A stretch of DNA of 10,479 nucleotides. Origin: Lachnoclostridium sp. UBA7097 (GTDB taxonomy: Bacteria > Bacillota > Clostridia > Lachnospirales > Lachnospiraceae). The translations under genes were made by a program, and so were the position numbers. Location of the stretch: positions 1 through 10,479 of the forward strand of contig DKYP01000049.1 of NCBI GenBank assembly GCA_002499945.1, in the 5' to 3' direction. The notes beneath the pieces were generated by a model. The model did no database searches. It saw only the letters and a program-made list of their open reading frames with translations, and was not told the DNA's origin. The first letter of the stretch is position 1. The number at the start of each line of letters is the position of its first letter. Below are positions 4,233 through 10,479 of the stretch, piece by piece.

Positions 4233-5849
4233 ATGTTTAAGGATAACAAGGATTTTTATCCAACCCCAAAAAATATTATTGATAAAATGCTTTCAGGGGT
4301 GGATTTAAACTGGGTAAATAATGTATTGGAGCCATCAGCAGGAAACGGGGACATTGTGGAAGCTTTAATGGAAAATGCAAAAAAAGATTACCATAGGGAC
4401 AGAAGTCTTGATATTGACTGCATAGAGCCGGATAAAAATTTGCAGCACATACTTAAAGGTAAAGATTTCAGGGTTGTACATGATGATTTTCTTACATATG
4501 ATACAATGAAAGAATATAATTTAATAGTTATGAACCCGCCTTTTTCCAATGGCTGCAAACATCTTTTAAAAGCCCTTGGAATGCAGGAAAGGAACGGTGG
4601 TGCTGTTATCTGCCTGTTAAATGCAGAAACTTTAAAAAATCCATATACAAATGAACGCATGGACTTAAAAAGGAAGCTGGAAGAATATAATGCAGATATA
4701 GAATATATACAGGATGCTTTTTTAGATGCAGAACGGACAACTGGTGTTGAAGTTGCTTTAATTAAGGTGCAGCTGCCAGAGGTAAAAAGGGAATCCTTTA
4801 TCCTGGAAGGGCTGCGGAAAGCACAGGAAGAAAAGGAATATAAAACAGCAGAAAACACACAGGTAATTGATGGTGGTTTCTTCCGTGGGATTGTAAACCA
4901 GTATAAACTGGAAGTTGAAGCTGGAATAAAACTTATAAAAGAATACTATGCAATGGAACCATTTATATTGTCCAGTTTTGATAAAGATGAAAAAACAGGG
5001 GAAACAGTCCAGACAGGCGGGTGTATGCTTTCTTTGAGAGTAGGAAGCAGGGATTTATCAGTAAATAATTATATAAGGGAAGTAAGAAGCAAATACTGGC
5101 AGGCATTATTTAAAAACCCAAAGTTTACAGGACAGCTTACATATAACCTGCAAAGGGATTTCCATAATAAAATAGAAGAATTAAAAGATTATGATTTCTC
5201 CCTTTACAATATATATACACTGAAAACAGAATTAATTAATAATGTTGTAAAAGGGATTGAAGATACAATAACAGAATTGTTTGATGAATTAAGCCATAAG
5301 CATTGCTGGTATGATGAAACCAGTAAAAATATACATTATTATAATGGATGGAAAACAAACAAGGCGTGGATAATAAATAAGAAAGTTATTCTGCCTTTGG
5401 ATGGGTTTAATACATGGGGTGAATTCAGGCCGGCAGAATATAAAACTTTATCTAAATTACAGGATATGGAAAAATGCTTTAATTACCTTGACGGGGGATT
5501 AACAGATGCAGTTGATTTAAGAAAAGCTTTGCAGTTTGCAGAGGAATATGAAGAAACCAAAAACATACAGTTAAAGTATTTTACAGTAACTTTTTACAAG
5601 AAAGGGACATGCCATATCACATTTACCAGTGAGGAACTTTTAAAGAAGTTTAACATTTTTGGAAGCCAGCATAAAGGGTGGCTTCCGCCGTCATATGGGA
5701 AAAAGGGGTACAAAGACCTGGCACCAGAGGAAAAAACTGTTGTGGATGCGTTTGAAGGGGAAAAGGAATATAATAAAGTGGTTGCTGCCAGGGATTATTA
5801 TTTATTTGACAGCAATAAGTTAAACCTGCTGGAAGAAAAAACAGCATAA
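4233..5849 (+). CDS. Orphan SAM-dependent DNA methyltransferase with DUF4942 domain
   Basis: A 538-residue protein. The N-terminal 180 residues are a class I methyltransferase of the adenine-N6 type: FYPTPKNIIDKML (8-20), motif I VLEPSAGNGD (31-40) for SAM binding, acidic IEPD (64-67), motif IV NPPF (101-104) for catalysis on an exocyclic amine, and the ending GVEVALIKV (171-179). From about residue 214 it continues into a DUF4942-like region (FFRGIVNQYKLEVEAGIKLI onward), a pairing common in Firmicutes and proteobacterial mobile elements. No separate target-recognition domain of a known type and no restriction nuclease are present, so it is an orphan enzyme that may modify the element's DNA to resist host restriction or regulate transfer. 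AAAGGA at 4218-4223 precedes the ATG within a GGACTGGTTA leader that recurs before 5878. Complete, no missing motif. Confidence 0.85.
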   Translation: MFKDNKDFYPTPKNIIDKMLSGVDLNWVNNVLEPSAGNGDIVEALMENAKKDYHRDRSLDIDCIEPDKNLQHILKGKDFRVVHDDFLTYDTMKEYNLIVMNPPFSNGCKHLLKALGMQERNGGAVICLLNAETLKNPYTNERMDLKRKLEEYNADIEYIQDAFLDAERTTGVEVALIKVQLPEVKRESFILEGLRKAQEEKEYKTAENTQVIDGGFFRGIVNQYKLEVEAGIKLIKEYYAMEPFILSSFDKDEKTGETVQTGGCMLSLRVGSRDLSVNNYIREVRSKYWQALFKNPKFTGQLTYNLQRDFHNKIEELKDYDFSLYNIYTLKTELINNVVKGIEDTITELFDELSHKHCWYDETSKNIHYYNGWKTNKAWIINKKVILPLDGFNTWGEFRPAEYKTLSKLQDMEKCFNYLDGGLTDAVDLRKALQFAEEYEETKNIQLKYFTVTFYKKGTCHITFTSEELLKKFNIFGSQHKGWLPPSYGKKGYKDLAPEEKTVVDAFEGEKEYNKVVAARDYYLFDSNKLNLLEEKTA

Positions 5850-5877
5850 AGATATGTAAAATATTGGAGGACTGGTT

Positions 5878-6264
5878 ATGAAAACATATAAGGAAATGAA
5901 AGCAGAATTAAAAACAGTAATGAAGGATATCCGTTATTTTAATGAAGAATTTTATGCTGCATTTGTAGAAGATTACAGGAAATCCATACAAAATAATATT
6001 GATGGTATAGATGCAGAGGAATTCAGGGAAACAAAGCAGACCGATTTTTATAATAAAAACAGTTGTGCTTATTGTGTGTTCCTGGAACTGTTTTATAGTG
6101 GATGGAACCTGCAGGAATTTTACTGTTCTTACTATACAGATGCATGGAAAAACTGTGCAAAACATGTTTACAGATATGCAGAAAATGAAGAAATAATGAA
6201 GGCTGTTGCACTGGCAGGAATGGAAGAACCATTTAAATTTGTGGAAGTTACCAGGGCAGCATAA
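5878..6264 (+). CDS. Hypothetical protein, 128 residues
   Basis: Unrecognised. It follows the methyltransferase after 28 nt with no terminator, so the two are probably co-transcribed, and its ATG is preceded by GGAGG (5866-5870) inside the same GGACTGGTTA motif that precedes the methyltransferase. The N-terminal third is helical and charged (KEMKAELKTVMKDIRYFNEE); the middle is rich in aromatics and cysteines (NSCAYCVFLELFYSGWNLQE and YCSYYTDAWKNC), and the C-terminus is helical. Four cysteines in the middle could bind metal, but their spacing fits no motif I know. Acidic, soluble, no signal peptide. A partner or modulator of the methyltransferase is one possibility, from position only. Confidence 0.7.
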   Translation: MKTYKEMKAELKTVMKDIRYFNEEFYAAFVEDYRKSIQNNIDGIDAEEFRETKQTDFYNKNSCAYCVFLELFYSGWNLQEFYCSYYTDAWKNCAKHVYRYAENEEIMKAVALAGMEEPFKFVEVTRAA

Positions 6265-6348
6265 AGCAGAAACAATAAAATGCAGATTCCATCAGGGATA
6301 TATAAAGAATAATAAACAAGTAAAAATTAATTACAAGGAGGCATGGAA

Positions 6349-6573
6349 ATGTTTGGATTCAGGATTATTAACACACCAGATGGAAACCAGGTCATAGACA
6401 CTACACTTAAAACACCATACAGTGCACTTACAGCTGTACAGATGGTGGAATATACAGAAATGGACAAGCAGATGGCTTTAATGGAAAGGATGAAAAGGAG
6501 GGAAGCAGGGCACGGGCGGAAACCTGCAAAAGGTTTCCTGCATAAACTGGCATCCCTTTGCGGTATTGTATAG
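6349..6573 (+). CDS. Hypothetical small basic protein, 74 residues
   Basis: Unrecognised. An in-frame ATG at 6343 lies only one base after the ribosome site AAGGAGG (6335-6341), so the ATG at 6349 with a 7-nt spacing is the better start. The protein begins MFGFRIINTPDGNQVIDTTL, a short beta-rich segment, followed by a helix (YSALTAVQMVEYTEMDKQMA) and a strongly basic tail (MKRREAGHGRKPAKGFLHKL) that ends in LASLCGIV. The basic tail could bind nucleic acid or lie against a membrane. It stands between two other unknown genes of the cargo block with moderate spacing on both sides and no terminator. Confidence 0.65.
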   Translation: MFGFRIINTPDGNQVIDTTLKTPYSALTAVQMVEYTEMDKQMALMERMKRREAGHGRKPAKGFLHKLASLCGIV

Positions 6574-6654
6574 CCGCTGGAAAGTACCAGGACGGGCATG
6601 GTGTAAAATCCAGTACCCGGTAATTATAATATTATAGTCGGAGGAATTATATAA

Positions 6655-7299
6655 ATGAAAAATACTAAAATACTGGAAATGATAAATAACGGGCAGATTA
6701 AAGAACTGAAAGCATTGGTACAGGATGAAATATTTTCTGATACCTTAGAAAGCAGGCCAGGGGCAAAACAGCGTTATAAAGCCATGAAGAAATATTTTTC
6801 GTATGCAGATAATGCAGTTAAAGCTTATAAAATGCCCTGTGCCATTGATTTTGAAGGCGAAAAATATACATCATTCTGCAACGGGTATTCAATAGTATTA
6901 ACAAAAGAACCAGCTGGGGAAATAGCACTTTTTGAAAACCCTGGTGATTACCCGCAGGTTGGGAAATGTATTACATATGACGGGGAACCAAAAGAATTTG
7001 ATTTTAACAGGATACTGGCAGAGGCAAAAGCCCAGGGATATAAATTTAAAAAAACAGAAGCAGCAGACGGGCATGGCTGTAAATATTTATTATATTATGA
7101 CGGGACATATTATAAAATTGGGCTTTTAGATGCTGCATACAGTATTATTAATGATGGCGGTAAGGCTGCAGCCTGGCATAAAAACGGGGTTAAAACAGCA
7201 CCACTTGTTATTAAAAATGGTATTGGCATATGCCTTATACTGCCTGTTAGTAACATTTTAGAAAGGGATAAGGTAATTGTCAGTGCAGAACAGGATTAG
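6655..7299 (+). CDS. Hypothetical protein, 214 residues
   Basis: I recall similar proteins from Clostridia accessory elements, beginning with KILEMINNGQIKELKALVQD and a PGAKQRYKAMKKYFSYAD segment, but know no function. The first 60 residues are helical. The rest alternates beta strands and short loops: EKYTSFCNGYSIVLT (about 70-84), YLLYYDGTYYKIGLLDAAYS (about 144-163) and a final APLVIKNGIGICLILPVS (about 182-199). The C-terminal strand pattern vaguely resembles a processivity-clamp-like sheet; this is only an impression and no clamp motif is visible. CGGAGGA precedes the ATG by 10 nt. A terminator (7362-7392) follows, so this gene closes the sub-unit that starts with the methyltransferase. 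Soluble, no signal peptide. Confidence 0.75.
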   Translation: MKNTKILEMINNGQIKELKALVQDEIFSDTLESRPGAKQRYKAMKKYFSYADNAVKAYKMPCAIDFEGEKYTSFCNGYSIVLTKEPAGEIALFENPGDYPQVGKCITYDGEPKEFDFNRILAEAKAQGYKFKKTEAADGHGCKYLLYYDGTYYKIGLLDAAYSIINDGGKAAAWHKNGVKTAPLVIKNGIGICLILPVSNILERDKVIVSAEQD

Positions 7300-7361
7300 G
7301 TGTGGCTGTATAATACAACCAGTTATATGGCTATAATGGAATAAATATAAAAATAAAATAT

Positions 7362-7392
7362 ACAGGCAGCTATAAAAAGGGCTGCCTGTTTT
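7362..7392 (+). terminator. Intrinsic terminator inside the cargo block
   Basis: ACAGGCAGC (7362-7370) pairs perfectly with GCTGCCTGT (7381-7389) around a 10-nt loop and runs into TTTTA. It separates the 6655 gene from the coiled-coil gene at 7413, whose ribosome site starts only nine bases later. Confidence 0.8.
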
Positions 7393-7412
7393 ATGTGGAT
7401 TGGAGGATATAT

Positions 7413-8486
7413 ATGGAAGTTAAAAAGTTTTTAGGGTTTACAGACGGGATAAAAGAACCACAGAAGACAAGGACAGAAAAGATATTAAGCAAATATTATA
7501 ATTATAACGGTGGTATTTATAACACCGTCACTTACCTGTGCATGAAACTCCTGGAAGGCTGTACACCTGGGAAAAAGGAAGATTACCAGTATTATAAGTG
7601 GAACGGGGAATTAAGCAGGCCTAAGACAGTGTACAGGCTTGATTCACCAGATAATATAACATATATTGGGCTGAACAAAACAGAGTATGGTTTTGTCTGT
7701 TACCTGCTGGAAAAAGGGCTGAATACAGAAGAAGCAATCATTTCTTATGACAAGGCAGATGTGGAACATACAGAAGCAGAAAGGAGGGCAGGGGAAGCAG
7801 AAAAGGCACGGCAGGAAGCAGAAGAAAAAAGACAGGTAGAAGAAAGGAAAAGAACAGAAGCTGCCATTACAGAAGAAGAAAAACATATAACACGGGAAGA
7901 AAAAGAACTTGCAGACAGTATTTTTATTTCCATGTATGGGACAGAATGTAAAAATTATTCATTAATTGCCCTGGTACATAATTTCGATAACCCGTACTGC
8001 AAAGAAGAAATTATATCCAGGCTGCATAATGGCAACAAGGCAAGCATAAAACTGTTTGAATGCCTGACAGGCCTGGAACTTCCAAAGCATTACAGGAAAC
8101 GTGTGGAATATATCGGAAACATCACATCAGGGGATTTTAAGGGGATTAAACCATATAAAAAGAAGGAAATTAAAGAAGTGCATAAGGAAGAATTTTATAT
8201 AGCAGAAGGCAGGGGCAGGGCTGAACGCTGGACAAAGGTTATTGCAGAACCATTCAGGAAGTATGGTGTGGATATGTTTATTTTCTGCAGCAACGGGTAT
8301 TGGAATATATCACTTGCGGAATCAGGGGTTTATGTGGCAACTGGAAGGACTAAAAAAGAATGTATGGTAAACCTGAAAAAATACAGGGACATACATGGCA
8401 AAGAAGATTTTTTACAGAAAATAAAATGTAAAACAGGACTGGTTATAAGCTGCATTGGTGCAAACCCACGTTATAAAACAGTATAG
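7413..8486 (+). CDS. Coiled-coil protein of unknown function, 357 residues
   Basis: The frame is open to a GTG at 7395, but TGGAGG (7401-7406) sits six bases before ATG 7413, which I take as the start; it also keeps the start clear of the upstream terminator. Residues 1-110 form an N-terminal domain (FLGFTDGIKEPQKTRTEKIL, LLEGCTPGKKEDYQYYKWNG, PKTVYRLD). Residues about 116-168 are an uninterrupted E/K/R/A-rich helix, almost certainly a coiled coil. Residues about 169-240 look all-helical (YSLIALVHNFDNPYCKEEII), and the C-terminal ~110 residues return to a mixed fold with FIFCSNGYWNISLAESGVYV. Soluble. The layout, two globular ends joined by a rod, suggests a scaffold or nucleic-acid-associated protein, but no enzyme motif is present. 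Confidence 0.78.
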   Translation: MEVKKFLGFTDGIKEPQKTRTEKILSKYYNYNGGIYNTVTYLCMKLLEGCTPGKKEDYQYYKWNGELSRPKTVYRLDSPDNITYIGLNKTEYGFVCYLLEKGLNTEEAIISYDKADVEHTEAERRAGEAEKARQEAEEKRQVEERKRTEAAITEEEKHITREEKELADSIFISMYGTECKNYSLIALVHNFDNPYCKEEIISRLHNGNKASIKLFECLTGLELPKHYRKRVEYIGNITSGDFKGIKPYKKKEIKEVHKEEFYIAEGRGRAERWTKVIAEPFRKYGVDMFIFCSNGYWNISLAESGVYVATGRTKKECMVNLKKYRDIHGKEDFLQKIKCKTGLVISCIGANPRYKTV

Positions 8487-8557
8487 AAGTGTATGGAATA
8501 AAAATATATTTGTATTGATAATGTAAATTCATTGTAGTATAGAAAGGACATGGTATT

Positions 8558-9022
8558 ATGAAAACAAAAATAAAGAAAAAATTTATTGAAGAAGAAACCA
8601 GGGTATATGTAGCAGAAGACGGGACAGAGTTTGAAACAGAAAAGGCTTGCAGGGATTATGAAGATAAAATATTACATCCAGTAAATATAAAACAGGCAGA
8701 AAAGTTAAGGATAAAATATCTGGACGGGGTTATACCACTTAGTAACAGTGGTCTTACAGACGAAAATAACACTTTCAGGTGGTATAAGGTGGAAAATAAA
8801 GAAGATGCCAGTATATTAAATGATGCTTACAGGATAAAATTTAAACCTTCTCTGGTTTACCCTGAAATTATCTGCATTGAAACGGCAGGTTATGAACCAT
8901 ATAAAGATGATGCTTATGCTTACCATGTAACAAACCTTAAAGAGATTACGGAAAATTTTTGGAAAAAATTAGGATACAGGGTGGTTATTGAAAAAGAACA
9001 GGCAAGTGTAACAGGATTTTAG
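8558..9022 (+). CDS. Hypothetical protein with short DGTEFETEKAC motif, 154 residues
   Basis: The N-terminus (residues 14-36) reads YVAEDGTEFETEKACRDYED, a short beta-hairpin-plus-helix motif that recurs in small phage and element proteins, where it resembles a compact zinc-finger-like region without all cysteines. The rest is a mixed alpha/beta sequence with no recognised catalytic residues (FRWYKVENKEDASILNDAYR; PEIICIETAGYEPYKDDAYA) and an FWKKLGYRV strand near the end. AAAGGA at 8543-8548 is nine bases before the ATG. It begins a run of four small genes with tight spacing. Function unknown. Confidence 0.72.
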   Translation: MKTKIKKKFIEEETRVYVAEDGTEFETEKACRDYEDKILHPVNIKQAEKLRIKYLDGVIPLSNSGLTDENNTFRWYKVENKEDASILNDAYRIKFKPSLVYPEIICIETAGYEPYKDDAYAYHVTNLKEITENFWKKLGYRVVIEKEQASVTGF

Positions 9023-9046
9023 CTTAATTACAGGCAGGAGGGAAAT

Positions 9047-9379
9047 ATGGACAGGGATACAATGATAAAATTTATGGAAGAGAACCCTGGTGTGAAAATT
9101 ACACATGAATTGTTTGGTTGTGATGAATTTATATGCCAGAAAGATAATGGATGCGTGTATGATGAAAATGGGTATCTCTTTGAAGACTGGCATTCAAATG
9201 GTTCTGGCAGGCATGATGGTATCAGGATGAGGAAAGGCGGTAACTGGGAAGATGGCTGGAAAGTAACAGAAGGTTCTGGTATGTGCAGGGTATTATCTGG
9301 TACTGTTTCAGGAAAAACTTATTTTTATAATAACAATTGCAGGATATGCCAGTATAACAGGAAATGCAGCTGTTTATAG
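9047..9379 (+). CDS. Hypothetical protein with cysteine-rich tail, 110 residues
   Basis: The first 75 residues (MIKFMEENPGVKITHELFG, then EFICQKDNGCVYDENGYLFE, DGIRMRKGGNWEDGWKV) match a small-protein type I recall from Firmicutes phages and conjugative elements, which usually ends shortly after EDGW. Here about 35 more residues follow, with CRICQYNRKCSCL at the very end; the CxxC and CxC pairs could bind a metal, or the tail could be the product of a frameshift or fusion. AGGAGGG (9036-9042) gives an excellent ribosome site. It lies 24 nt after the previous gene, so the two are co-transcribed. Function unknown. Confidence 0.7.
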   Translation: MDRDTMIKFMEENPGVKITHELFGCDEFICQKDNGCVYDENGYLFEDWHSNGSGRHDGIRMRKGGNWEDGWKVTEGSGMCRVLSGTVSGKTYFYNNNCRICQYNRKCSCL

Positions 9380-9406
9380 ACCGGGACCGGGTCAATTGGA
9401 GGTTAG

Positions 9407-9592
9407 ATGAAAGCAAGAGCAAAACATGATATAAGAATTTTAATGGAATATGGAAGGTTTTCAAACTTTAAGCAGGGAAAAGAATACAGGTGTATGTTAA
9501 AAGGGAACAGTGTTATTCTGATAGATGAAAACGGGATGGGGTTCTTATGTGATACCATGGAAGATTTTAGATATGATTTTGAACTGGTGTAA
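9407..9592 (+). CDS. Small beta-rich hypothetical protein, 61 residues
   Basis: A 61-residue protein with GGAGG (9398-9402) four bases before its ATG. The pattern of alternating strands (RAKHDIRILMEYGRF, FKQGKEYRCMLKGN, SVILIDENGMGFLC, FRYDFELV) suggests a small SH3-like barrel of the kind found in many phage-derived small proteins. The short gap before it is unusually GC-rich (ACCGGG twice, 9379-9390). A terminator follows at 9612-9641. No function can be assigned. Confidence 0.65.
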   Translation: MKARAKHDIRILMEYGRFSNFKQGKEYRCMLKGNSVILIDENGMGFLCDTMEDFRYDFELV

Positions 9593-9611
9593 ACTAAACA
9601 CAGGAGTTAAT

Positions 9612-9641
9612 AAGCCACTGGAAAATCTGGTGGCTTTTTTT
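9612..9641 (+). terminator. Intrinsic terminator inside the cargo block
   Basis: AAGCCACTGG (9612-9621) pairs with CTGGTGGCTT (9627-9636), two wobble pairs, around AAAAT, and continues into seven T (9635-9641). It is followed within 20 nt by the ribosome site of the next gene, so that gene depends on readthrough or an unseen promoter. Confidence 0.8.
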
Positions 9642-9673
9642 AGATTATACAGCATAAACAGGAGGGAAAAGGA

Positions 9674-9898
9674 ATGGATTACAGAATAATCAGCAGGTTT
9701 AAATGTAATGGCAGTGATATGGTTGTGGTAAAATTAAAAAACTGTGTCCATGCTATAACAATGGAAGAATGGCGTAAAATTTATGGAAGGAATAACCTGG
9801 ACAGGTGGGATAAAGTAACAGACTGGGGCAGCTACAGTCCAGCTATAGGATATAAAAAATTTACAAATGAGAAGGAATATAATAAGGTTGCAATATAA
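9674..9898 (+). CDS. Small hypothetical protein, 74 residues
   Basis: Starts MDYRIISRFKCNGSDMVVVK, followed by CVHAITMEEWRKIYGRNN and a helix/turn ending. I recall proteins with the same order (I-S-R-F-x-C-N-G, then V-V-V-x-L, then H-x-M-x-x-E-E-W) in Firmicutes conjugative elements, always small and always of unknown role. AGGAGGG (9660-9666) is seven bases before the ATG. It is the last gene of the cargo block, with a terminator that overlaps its stop codon. Cytoplasmic. Confidence 0.72.
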   Translation: MDYRIISRFKCNGSDMVVVKLKNCVHAITMEEWRKIYGRNNLDRWDKVTDWGSYSPAIGYKKFTNEKEYNKVAI

Positions 9899-9927
9899 AG
9901 TGTCTGGAAAAGTTCAGATGCTTTTTT
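9898..9927 (+). terminator. Intrinsic terminator ending the cargo block
   Basis: AAGTGTCTG (9898-9906) pairs with CAGATGCTT (9915-9923) with two wobble pairs and runs into six T (9922-9927). It starts on the last base of the preceding stop codon. Confidence 0.7.
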
Positions 9928-9963
9928 GTTTTATTGAGAATGAATGATAGAAGCTATAATTTG

Positions 9964-10018
9964 ATAAGTGGTTTCATTTATCCCATATACTAAAGTATTA
10001 GTATGATTAAATAATACT
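9964..10018 (+). repeat. Cluster of AT-rich inverted repeats
   Basis: The gap 9928-10106 has no gene. It holds AGTATTA/TAATACT (9994-10000 with 10012-10018, loop 11 nt), an overlapping ATACTA/TAGTAT (9987-9992 with 9999-10004) and GATAA/TTATC upstream. They lie about 30 to 60 nt before the promoter at 10047, so they could be operator sites for the decayed gene or a recombination boundary; neither is shown. Confidence 0.4.
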
Positions 10019-10046
10019 GTTTGTGGTAAAAATTTGTCAATAATTG

Positions 10047-10075
10047 TAGACAAAGCGTTATCATTGATGTATAAT
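10047..10075 (+). promoter_or_regulatory. Strong promoter of the decayed gene
   Basis: TAGACA (10047-10052, 5 of 6), a 17-nt spacer and a consensus TATAAT (10070-10075). AAGGAG at 10095-10100 precedes the ATG at 10107. Expression signals are intact although the gene is broken. Confidence 0.65.
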
Positions 10076-10106
10076 AAAAAATAATTCATAATATAAGGAG
10101 AATACT

Positions 10107-10479
10107 ATGAGTAGAGAAAGTAGTTTTGGAACTCAGCAATTTTATGGAACGACAACAGATGCTGATTTTAAATAAAGATTGGTTTTTGTTATTATGTCTT
10201 TTAATGAAAATAATAATGACTTGTATTCATCTATCAAAGATGAATGTAAAAAATTCGATTTAAGGCTGTTCATGTAGATGAAATTACTGATTTTGAACTA
10301 ATTTTAAGAAACATACTTGATTATATTAAGTAAAGTGAGTTTTTAATGGTTGATTTAACAAATGAAAAATCTAATGTATATTATGAACTTAGGTATGCGC
10401 ATGGTGTTGTGAATGAAGACTGTGATATTTTATTATAGCAATCCAAGAAAATACTAATAGTATTGATAAAAATTGTCCA
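10107..10479 (+). pseudogene. Decayed nucleoside 2-deoxyribosyltransferase/TIR-like domain protein, runs off the window
   Basis: Joining frames gives a recognisable protein. From ATG 10107 the frame reads to DADFK, TAA (10173-10175), then RLVFVIMSFNENNNDLYSSI and KDECKKFDL. It then shifts frame at about 10260 to KAVHVDEITDFELILRNILD, hits a second TAA after DYIK (10332-10334), and continues SEFLMVDLTNEKSNVYYELR and YAHGVVNEDC. It shifts again at about 10425 to FIIAIQENTNSIDKNCP. The pattern FVIMPFN...DEI...DLTNEKPNVYYELGYAHG...LIA is that of the nucleoside 2-deoxyribosyltransferase-like/TIR-like nucleotide-binding fold. This fold is found in stand-alone proteins and in NAD-type effector parts of anti-phage systems. 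At least two stops and two frameshifts make it non-functional. Which system it came from cannot be told; the remainder is outside the window. Confidence 0.78.

Noticed and set aside
4388..4858. 156-residue minus-strand frame opposite the methyltransferase
   Set aside because: It is the serine/lysine-rich antisense of a well-supported gene with no ribosome site of its own.
1868..10479. TAA codons inside otherwise good frames (1886, 10173, 10332) as a sign of stop-codon reassignment
   Set aside because: TAA, TAG and TGA all end intact genes in this window, and the last gene also carries frameshifts. Plain pseudogenes explain the pattern.
1..10479. CRISPR array, insertion sequence, integrase or relaxase
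   Set aside because: No regularly spaced repeats and no reading frame with transposase, recombinase or relaxase motifs were found on either strand.

Overview
The window is low-GC DNA from a Gram-positive anaerobe, most likely a gut Lachnospiraceae or related Clostridia. The reasons are the strong AGGAGG-type ribosome binding sites, intrinsic terminators with T-tracts, use of all three standard stop codons, and protein families (DUF4942 methyltransferase, J-domain/LPD29 protein, HicAB) that are typical of conjugative elements and prophages in that group. All recognised genes are on the + strand. No integrase, relaxase, replication protein, tRNA attachment site or core metabolic gene is visible. 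It reads as accessory cargo of a larger plasmid, ICE or phage-like element, but the element type cannot be proved from this window.

Layout: (1) 93-536, a small coiled-coil protein with its own promoter and a strong terminator. (2) 540-955, about 415 nt with many hairpins and no convincing gene, followed by an orphan gene (956-1294). (3) 1286-2294, a toxin-antitoxin island: promoter/operator, hicA, hicB, a second hicB copy broken by one TAA codon, a ribbon-helix-helix gene that appears to start with ATT, and a terminator. (4) 2306-2550, a perfect 18-bp palindrome and an imperfect second copy in front of a 46-residue gene. (5) About 2556-2805, a candidate structured RNA. It starts with a tRNA-like domain of 51 nt (8-bp acceptor-like stem plus canonical T-arm, no normal D-arm), continues with hairpins and two crossing helices that would form a pseudoknot, and ends in an intrinsic terminator. 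A TTGACT promoter lies just upstream. (6) 2859-9898, a co-directional cargo block: J-domain/LPD29 protein with duplicated C-terminal modules, DUF4942 adenine-type methyltransferase, and eight small to medium proteins of unknown function, broken into sub-units by internal hairpin terminators. (7) 9928-10479, a region of inverted repeats, a good promoter and a decayed gene for a nucleoside 2-deoxyribosyltransferase/TIR-like NTP-binding domain protein that runs off the window end.

How the parts may work together (inference): HicA/HicB is a mRNA-targeting toxin-antitoxin pair, and its antitoxin has no DNA-binding domain of its own. The nearby ribbon-helix-helix protein and the palindromic operators could supply regulation. 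The structured RNA sits exactly between that regulatory island and the J-domain gene. It could be a free small RNA or a terminator-controlled leader of the cargo block, for which I see no other good promoter. The methyltransferase has no restriction partner and is more likely to protect or mark the element's DNA. The most interesting candidate for something undescribed is the tRNA-like/pseudoknot RNA at 2556-2805.
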